Source: Lujinxingia vulgaris
GTDB lineage: Bacteria > Myxococcota_A > Bradymonadia > Bradymonadales > Bradymonadaceae
Direction: 5' to 3'
Assembly: GCF_007997015.1 (NCBI RefSeq)
Contig: NZ_VOSM01000006.1
Span: 1-64,000, forward strand
Length of the DNA: 64,000 bases
Shown here piece after piece: positions 58,745 through 64,000 of this stretch. A model generated the notes under the pieces. The model was given only the letters and a program-made list of their open reading frames with translations. It was not told where the DNA came from and made no database searches. Position numbers and translations under genes: made by a program. Each line of letters begins with the position of its first letter. Position 1 is the first letter of the stretch.

Positions 58745-60013
58745 ATGGCGAAGTTAGTGATTCCGGCGCCGGGGGAAGAGGCGCAGCGTGAGGGGGAGCT
58801 GGATGCCGGGTTGTGGGGAGGGCTTGCGCTCTCGCTGACGGTGGCGGTGTTGGGGTGGGGCTTGTGGGTGGTGCCGCAGCAGGGTGAGCCGGTCGACCCG
58901 CTGGCGGATCTCTCGCCGGCGGAGCGCCAGGCGCGGGAGGCGTCGGAGGCGTTTTCGAAGTGGGATGTGGGCGCGCTTGATGTGGGGGCGCTGGCAGAAG
59001 AGGAGCGATTGCGGGCGATTGAGTATGGGCCGCGGGCGCTGACGGAGAAGATCTGCAGCTGGCATGTGGAGGAGTCTGAGGCGGCTGGGCCGGAGGCGGA
59101 TGCGCTGGCGTTGGCGGTGAGCCGGCGCAGCGAGCGCGCGCCGTGGACGTGCCTTGTGCGGGGGTATCTCGGAGCGCGTTTTGAGGGGGAGCTTGAGCGT
59201 GAGATGGAGGGGTTCTGGAGCGAAGTTGAGGGTGGGACGCATCAGCTGCTGGTGGCGGCGGTGGTTGATACGATGCGCGAGGAGCGGGAGCGTCCGGAGA
59301 CGGAGCGTTTTTACCGGTGGTTGCGGGGATGTGCGGCGCGCCAGCAGGGGAGTCTTCCCACGAGTTGTTTAAAACTCACGCGTCAGCTCTCGCCGGCGCA
59401 GGGGCAAGATGTGTTGGAGATGATCGATCGCCAGCTGGAGGGGGCGCCCGAGGTTGAGGTGGTGCTGGAGATGAGCGCGGCGCTGGGGAGGTTAGCTGAA
59501 TATGGTCAGCCGCAGGCGTGGCGGGTGGTCGAGGCCCAGGGGCTTCCTGATTATGATGTGGATCTGCGCCAGGGGGCGCTCTTCTCCATGTGTCGGCTGA
59601 TGAACTCGCCGGACCCCCGGGTGCGTGACGATGTGGCGCAGCGCCTGGCGACGATCGCAAAGGTGGGGCTTCGCCCGACCGACGCGTATGTGCATTACCG
59701 GTGGTTGAAGACCTGCCGGATCATGTTTGGGGATCGGCAGGAGTACGACGACCGGATGTTCCCCTACCTGGGTGTGATTGACGCGCAGCGCGAGATGCAG
59801 CCGCGTTATGCGTACTCGGAGCTCTCGGAGCTGGGGATGTGTGAGCAGCAGGAGGGGATGCCGCTGTGGTTATGCGGATCGCGGCGCTGGACGGGCGGGC
59901 GTCGGGCGATGGCGGATGTGCTGGCCGACGACTTTGTCGTCTCGCGCTATGTGGAGTGGTTGGAGCTCAATGAGGTTGAAGCGGCAGTCGAAGAGGCCAG
60001 CGACGAGTTTTAG
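58745..60013 (+). CDS. Single-pass membrane-anchored protein with HEAT-like helices and conserved cysteines
   Basis: 422 aa; ATG 58745 follows GGGAG. One transmembrane helix near 25-45 (GGLALSLTVAVLGWGLWVV) is followed by a mainly helical region. Repeated helical pairs at about 225-330 (EVVLEMSAALGRLAEYG, LRQGALFSMCRLMNSPDPRVRDDVAQRLATIAK) look like HEAT/ARM-type repeats. At least eight cysteines are spread along the outer part, suggesting disulfides outside the cytoplasm. No known family recognised. It converges with the CPBP gene with a 4-bp overlap. Confidence 0.75.
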   Translation: MAKLVIPAPGEEAQREGELDAGLWGGLALSLTVAVLGWGLWVVPQQGEPVDPLADLSPAERQAREASEAFSKWDVGALDVGALAEEERLRAIEYGPRALTEKICSWHVEESEAAGPEADALALAVSRRSERAPWTCLVRGYLGARFEGELEREMEGFWSEVEGGTHQLLVAAVVDTMREERERPETERFYRWLRGCAARQQGSLPTSCLKLTRQLSPAQGQDVLEMIDRQLEGAPEVEVVLEMSAALGRLAEYGQPQAWRVVEAQGLPDYDVDLRQGALFSMCRLMNSPDPRVRDDVAQRLATIAKVGLRPTDAYVHYRWLKTCRIMFGDRQEYDDRMFPYLGVIDAQREMQPRYAYSELSELGMCEQQEGMPLWLCGSRRWTGGRRAMADVLADDFVVSRYVEWLELNEVEAAVEEASDEF

Positions 60014-60852
60014 TGTGGGGATGGGGCGTTGCTGCTGGTGGTTGGTTTGATGCGCCGCAGCTCGCGGTGAACCGACCACCAGAAGAAGGCGGCCAGCGGG
60101 GTAACCACGGCCAGGGCTTTGAGGGTGCTGAGCAGGCCGGCGTCTTCGGGGGCGGTTTCAGCGAGGTGGGCGATGCGGGGGAGGACGACGCCGTTGGCGG
60201 TGTTGAGGGCGGCGTGAGCGAGGATCGCCAGGAAGACGCCGCCGCTGCTCAGGGTGAGGTGCGCCAGGAAGATGCCCACGATCGAGAGGGGGATAAAGGC
60301 CATGGGGTTGGCGTGCATCGCGCCGAAGAGCAGGCCGTTGAGGATGATGGCGTTGCGGGCGCGGCGGGTGCGGGTGAGTTCGGGGAGGATGGTGGCGCGA
60401 AAGAGGAACTCTTCGCAGATGGGGGCGACCAGGGCGACGGCGAATGCGCCCAGGACCTGGGAGAAGGCATCGTCGGGGAGGAGGAGGTCTTCGACGGTTT
60501 GCTGGTAGTTCTCCGCGATCTCGCGCATGCCGGGGACGACTTCGACGATCAATGCGCCCAGAAGGTTGGAGAAAAACCCCAGGGTGACGGCGCCTAAAAT
60601 TGTGAGGACGATCGTCAGTGGGGAGAGGCCGCGCGGGGAGAGGGTGGGCCAGCCGGGGGCGTCGGTAGCGACAAAGCGTCGGTAGAGAAGCGCGATGCCC
60701 AGGACGACAAGAACCTGCGAGAGGATGAGGACGACGTAGGTGTTGAGGCTGGCCAGGTAGCCGATGACGCCGAAGACGTTGAGGCCGATGAAGGCGGCGA
60801 CAAAGAGGGCGATGGGGCGCCAGTAGAGGATGCGTTTTTGGTCGGGGGTCAT
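60010..60852 (-). CDS. CPBP-family intramembrane metalloprotease (CAAX/Abi type)
   Basis: 280 aa from MTPDQKRILYW (ATG 60852); the frame upstream has no conserved sequence. About seven transmembrane helices. The Glu-Glu-x3-Arg motif is seen in CEEFLFRATIL, followed by FGAMHAN and AHAALNTANG histidine motifs, the usual catalytic set. Members process prenylated proteins or take part in bacteriocin immunity; the substrate here is unknown. Confidence 0.9.
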   Translation of the reverse strand: MTPDQKRILYWRPIALFVAAFIGLNVFGVIGYLASLNTYVVLILSQVLVVLGIALLYRRFVATDAPGWPTLSPRGLSPLTIVLTILGAVTLGFFSNLLGALIVEVVPGMREIAENYQQTVEDLLLPDDAFSQVLGAFAVALVAPICEEFLFRATILPELTRTRRARNAIILNGLLFGAMHANPMAFIPLSIVGIFLAHLTLSSGGVFLAILAHAALNTANGVVLPRIAHLAETAPEDAGLLSTLKALAVVTPLAAFFWWSVHRELRRIKPTTSSNAPSPH

Positions 60853-60942
60853 CGGCGGGCCGGGCGGCAGGGGTGATCGAAGAGGGGAGGTTAGCGCGAG
60901 CTGTGCCGGGGGGAAAGGGGGCGTGAACGGGTGCTGACATGG

Positions 60943-60985
60943 GTGCCAGGCGATGTGGCATGTACGGGTACCAGGCGTTCGATCA
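60943..60985 (+). repeat. Repeat array 23, 2 units, 25 bp apart
   Basis: GTGCCAGGC at 60943 and the variant GTACCAGGC at 60968, with tails GATGTGGCATGT and GTTCGATCAC. The 25-bp spacing matches array 18. The remainder of the 323-bp gap (60853-60942 and 60986-61175) shows nothing recognisable other than likely promoters. Confidence 0.75.
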
Positions 60986-61175
60986 CCTGTGGTCCGGCTC
61001 GCCATTGAAGTTAGGGCAGGGCGGCCCTGAGGAAAAGTCATCGGGTGGGGCGCGGGATCTTGTGGAGGTTGGGTGGTGGGGGGTATGACGCCGGGGGATG
61101 CGCTCTTTGCGGCGCTGCCGGTGCGGCGGCGCTGGCGAGGGTGCGGGATGTGAACCGACGCCGATGGGTGAGAAG

Positions 61176-63251
61176 ATGGGAAAGAGCCTGACGTTTTTAG
61201 TGCCGATGGAGGGGGAGGAGCAGCGCACGCCGGTGGGGCAGTGGGTGCAGCGGGCGTGGCCGCAGGGGACTGGCGAGCAGGTCGAGGCGCTCTTTGCGTC
61301 GGGGGCGGTGCAGGTTGATGGGGCGACCTGGTTTAAGGCCGATCAGGTCGTGCGTTTTGGGGCGAAGGTCGATGTGGAGGTCGGGGAAGGGGAGGAGGTT
61401 TACGGGCTTCCGGAGGCCGAGGCGTTGTTGTGGGGCGATGGGTGGGTGGTGGTGGAGAAGCCGGTGGGGATGGCCGGGGCGATAAACCCGGAGGATCCGA
61501 TGGATCCGGTGCTCTTTCTGGCGGATATGCTGGGGGTGGATCGGGAGGGGTTTACGCCGGTGTGGGAGGCGCCGAGCAATGCGGGCGGGCCGTGGTTGCT
61601 GGCGACCGGCGCGTCGCGGGCCGAGGAGCTGGAGGCGAAGTTGTGGCAGGGGGAGGTGCAGCAGACCTGGGTGGCGATTGTGCCCCGGCCGCTGCATGCC
61701 GCCGGGGTGTGGGAGGCCTCGGGGGCGAAGGTCAGTTATGCGGTGACGATGACGTGGGAGGGGCTGGCAGAGGTGCAGCTCAGCGTGGAGTTTGGGAAGG
61801 CTCCCGAGCGGGGCATCTACCAGGGCGTGCTTGAGGCGCTGGCCCAGGGCGGATCGCCGGCGCTGGGAGATGTGGAGCGGGGCGGTTATGCGGTGGAAGG
61901 CGGAGTGAGGTTGAGGTTGGGCGCGCTCTACGGCGGGGAGGATTTTGCGAACAGCTGGCCGAGTTTGCGTTCGTGGCGACCGTCGATCCCGGTGTGTCCG
62001 ACGCCGCAGGCGTTCAAAAAGGGGGTGAAGGCGGCGGCGAAGGTCGGGAAACTCGAGGTTTCGGGTAAAAGTCTGGAGTTTCTGGAGGCGGGCAAGCATC
62101 CCTGGGTGTTGCGCGACCGAAATACGGGCTCGATCGAGGGGATGGAGGCCGGTGCGCCGGTGCGGCTGGTGGGGCCGAAGGGGCCATCAAAGGTGTATGC
62201 GCTGGTCGATGGCACTGGCGAGATTGTGGCGCGCTATTGGAGCGATGAGGCCGAGGCCGCGGAGAAGATCGACGAAGAGGTGGGGCTTCGGGTCGACGAA
62301 GCGGTGGCAAAGCGGGGCGGGTTGTATCGGGAACTGGGAAAGACCGATGTGTTTCGGGTGGTGCACGGGGAAGCTGACGGGTTGCCGGGGCTGCTTGTCG
62401 ACCAGATGGGCAGCGTGATGCGGGTGACGATCACCGGGCGATGTGGGCGGGGGTTGGCGCCGGCGGTGTATGAGGCGCTGGCGGTCCACGATCGCGACGC
62501 GATGATTCTGTCGGTGGAGCATATGCGCGATGTGCGTGAGGCCGAAGGGAAGTTGCCCCAGGCCGAGGTGGTGCGGCGCGGCGGGGGGTATCTGAAGGCG
62601 GGGGGAAGCCTTGTGGTGAAGGAGTCGGGCCTGAAATACCGGGTGGAGCCCTGGGAGGGGATCGATGTGGGCTTTTTTGCTGACCAGCGCGACAACCGTC
62701 TGGAGGCGCAGCGGCGCGCCGGTGTGGGGCAGCGCTGGTTGAACCTTTTTTGCCATACCGGCGCGTTCAGTGTGGCGCTGGCGAAGGTGGGGGCCGCGAC
62801 GGTGAATGTCGACTTATCGAAGCGATATTTGCGCTGGCTTGATGAGAATCTGGAGCTCAACGGGCTGAGTTTGGAGGAGCATCAGAATGAGGCGATGGAT
62901 GCGCGCGATTATCTGAAACAGGCCGTGGATGCGGGAGAGCTTTTTGACGGCATCATTGTCGATCCGCCGACGGCGGCCGCAGGGAGCGGGGCGTTCTGGT
63001 CGGTGCGTCGCGACTATCAGGCGGTGCTGGCGGATTGTTTTGAGTTGCTGAAGTCGCGCGGATCGATGCTGGTGTGTCGAAACGATCGCAAGCGCAACGT
63101 TGAGCTCAAAGAGCTTGTGCAGGCGGCGGCGAGAGATGCCGGGCGCCGGGTGGCGGACTGGCAGGAGGCCGGGCCGGGTAAGGACTATCCGCGGCTGAAG
63201 GGGTTTGTGGAGGGGGATTCGTTTGAGGGGGGGTGGGTTCGGTGTGACTAA
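61176..63251 (+). CDS. Fusion of degenerate RluA-like domain and RlmI/RlmK-type rRNA methyltransferase
   Basis: About 691 aa. The start is ATG 61176 (MGKSLTFLVPMEG) with GGTGAG upstream; ATG 61164 is an alternative. Residues about 15-260 follow the RluA layout (short S4-like region, VVVEKPVGMAG, then TWVAIVPRP). The HRLD catalytic aspartate segment is replaced by PSNAGGPWLLATG, so pseudouridine synthase activity is unlikely. Residues about 330-690 match SAM-dependent 23S rRNA m5C methyltransferases: PUA-like part, VDVGFFADQRDNRL-like, SAM site WLNLFCHTGAFSVAL, acidic loop VDLSKRYLRWLDENL, and VDPPTAA. The second half is probably active and the first an RNA-binding remnant. Confidence 0.85.
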   Translation: MGKSLTFLVPMEGEEQRTPVGQWVQRAWPQGTGEQVEALFASGAVQVDGATWFKADQVVRFGAKVDVEVGEGEEVYGLPEAEALLWGDGWVVVEKPVGMAGAINPEDPMDPVLFLADMLGVDREGFTPVWEAPSNAGGPWLLATGASRAEELEAKLWQGEVQQTWVAIVPRPLHAAGVWEASGAKVSYAVTMTWEGLAEVQLSVEFGKAPERGIYQGVLEALAQGGSPALGDVERGGYAVEGGVRLRLGALYGGEDFANSWPSLRSWRPSIPVCPTPQAFKKGVKAAAKVGKLEVSGKSLEFLEAGKHPWVLRDRNTGSIEGMEAGAPVRLVGPKGPSKVYALVDGTGEIVARYWSDEAEAAEKIDEEVGLRVDEAVAKRGGLYRELGKTDVFRVVHGEADGLPGLLVDQMGSVMRVTITGRCGRGLAPAVYEALAVHDRDAMILSVEHMRDVREAEGKLPQAEVVRRGGGYLKAGGSLVVKESGLKYRVEPWEGIDVGFFADQRDNRLEAQRRAGVGQRWLNLFCHTGAFSVALAKVGAATVNVDLSKRYLRWLDENLELNGLSLEEHQNEAMDARDYLKQAVDAGELFDGIIVDPPTAAAGSGAFWSVRRDYQAVLADCFELLKSRGSMLVCRNDRKRNVELKELVQAAARDAGRRVADWQEAGPGKDYPRLKGFVEGDSFEGGWVRCD

Positions 63252-63281
63252 AGATACAGGCTGCGCTGATGGTGTGATCGG

Positions 63282-63610
63282 GTGCCAGGCGACCGAACAT
63301 ATTCGAGAAGATCGAGTGCCAGGCACCCGAACCGATTTGAAGAGGCTCGATGTTTGGGTGCCAGGCACTTGAACAAAATTGAGAAGATCGGTTGCCTGGC
63401 ACCTGATCCGATTTGAAAAGACCGGACGTTTGGGTGCCAGGCACTTGGACAAGGTTGAGAAGATCGGGTGCCAGGCATTCAGACATGTTCGAGAAGATCG
63501 GGTGTAAAAGACCGGGTGCCAGGCACCCGATCCGATTTGAAAAGGCTCGATGTTTGGGTGCCTGGCACCCGATCCAATTTGAAACGATCGGGCGCCAGGC
63601 CACCGTACAG
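63282..63610. repeat. Repeat array 24, about 10 units of mixed centre, 34-42 bp spacing
   Basis: A-centred cores occur at 63282, 63316, 63358, 63433, 63468 and 63516, a GGCGCCAGGC variant at 63591, and T-centred cores (TGCCTGGCACC) near 63393 and 63559. Fillers share GAGAAGATCGG and GATTTGAAAAGACCG. A- and T-centred units are interspersed, showing they belong to one family. The array fills the 399-bp gap between the convergent genes. Confidence 0.92.
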
Positions 63611-63650
63611 GCGCCAGGGTAAAGCCCCGGCGCGTGATTCCAACCTCAGC

Positions 63651-64000
63651 TCAGGGGGTGTAGCCGAGCGTTCCCTCGATGTTGTAGCCGTTGTCGGTGC
63701 ACGACGCGCGGTCGGTCGTGATGCGGTGGTTGCCATGACCGGTGCAGCGGTAGATCGGCTGCCCTTGGCCCTGCACCGTCGAGATATACCCGAGAAGGCC
63801 TTCGGAGCGTTGGCCTTCGCAACTGGACACCAGCGAAGCGAAGTGATCCCCACCAATGAGGCATCGGTAGAGGGGAATGCGGTTGGTTCCCGGGCTGGTG
63901 TAGACCTGGAAGCTCCCCGTGTAGTGGTAGCGCCAGGGGCTCTCGCCAATGTATTTGGTGAGCAGATCGTCGCCGCCATTGAAGTACTGAAAGAGGGTGT
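63651..64000 (-). CDS. Secreted repeat protein (DUF5648-like), C-terminal part; 5' end outside window
   Basis: The minus-strand frame ending in TGA at 63651-63653 is open to the window edge (116 codons). It contains two copies of a ~40-residue motif: PLYRCLIGGDHFASLVSSC followed by GLLGYI, and PIYRCTGHGNHRITTDRASC followed by GTLGYT. The same layout, YRC...H...C...G.LGY, is found in secreted beta-structured repeats of Myxococcota (from memory, DUF5648-like), with cysteines probably forming disulfides. Other open frames here (such as one ending at 63479) are low-complexity shadows. Confidence 0.8.
   Translation of the reverse strand, partial: TLFQYFNGGDDLLTKYIGESPWRYHYTGSFQVYTSPGTNRIPLYRCLIGGDHFASLVSSCEGQRSEGLLGYISTVQGQGQPIYRCTGHGNHRITTDRASCTDNGYNIEGTLGYTP

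Noticed and set aside
63479-63979. Minus-strand 166-aa frame at the right edge
   Set aside because: The neighbouring frame encodes the recognisable YRC...LGY repeat protein; this one is an Ala/Arg/Thr-rich shadow running into array 24.
1-64000. tRNA, rRNA or riboswitch genes
   Set aside because: No cloverleaf with a conserved T-loop (GGTTCRA) and no rRNA or known riboswitch pattern was recognised by reading either strand; a covariance-model search would be needed to exclude small RNAs.

Overview
The window is high-GC DNA with dense, mostly long genes, GTG/TTG as well as ATG starts, and a gene repertoire of FHA/PP2C/Ser-Thr kinase signalling, vWA proteins, lipoproteins and a giant PUFA/PKS-type synthase. 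This fits a Myxococcota/Bradymonadia-like 'deltaproteobacterium'. That placement is inferred from gene content and style; no rRNA or other phylogenetic marker was compared.

Layout. 1-2811: tail of an IS4-type transposase, hutI (imidazolonepropionase) and a convergent Y1/HUH 'RAYT'-type transposase. 3156-16251 (minus strand): a four-gene operon with a tubulin/FtsZ-superfamily protein, a 1469-aa membrane protein with a tubulin-like N-terminal glycine motif, a membrane-anchored MrfA/YprA-like SF2 ATPase and a lipoprotein. 16807-30960 (plus strand): a promoter with five 18-bp FadR/TetR-like boxes driving a 3817-aa synthase (ER-KS-AT-ACP-KS-KR-DH-PPTase) followed by the biotin-carrier and carboxyltransferase subunits of an acyl-CoA carboxylase. 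31559-39549: vWA protein, Ser/Thr kinase and S41 protease. 39842-47198 (minus): RNase Z, peroxiredoxin, DNA polymerase I, a membrane protein and an IscA-type Fe-S protein. 47398-53372: PP2C-cNMP phosphatase, MshEN protein, envelope lipoproteins and an outer-membrane barrel candidate. 53396-58316 (minus): egtB-egtD (ergothioneine), pseudokinase-PP2C and FHA protein. 58745-64000: membrane-anchored protein, CPBP protease, an RluA-like/RlmI-like fusion and a secreted-protein fragment.

The dominant unusual feature is a dispersed repeat family found from one end of the window to the other: about 150 units by hand count, in about two dozen arrays. Each unit has the odd palindrome GTGCC(A/T)GGCAC followed by a short tail, often TCGNNCA(G/T). 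Unit length and filler are nearly constant within an array and differ between arrays. Arrays lie between genes (periods 25, 32, 34, 37, 46 bp) and inside genes (24, 30, 33, 36, 39, 45 bp, always a multiple of 3). Inside genes they encode low-complexity linkers or tails, most strikingly at the domain boundaries of the giant synthase. The core has no stop codon in any of six frames and encodes V-P-G-T in the same register on both strands. With a RAYT-type HUH enzyme beside one array, the simplest hypothesis is a REP/RAYT-like system whose elements also colonise coding sequence. The link is inferred, not shown.

The other candidates for an under-described system are the tubulin-like/membrane-helicase operon and the FadR-box-controlled single-chain lipid/polyketide synthase with its own carboxylase subunits.
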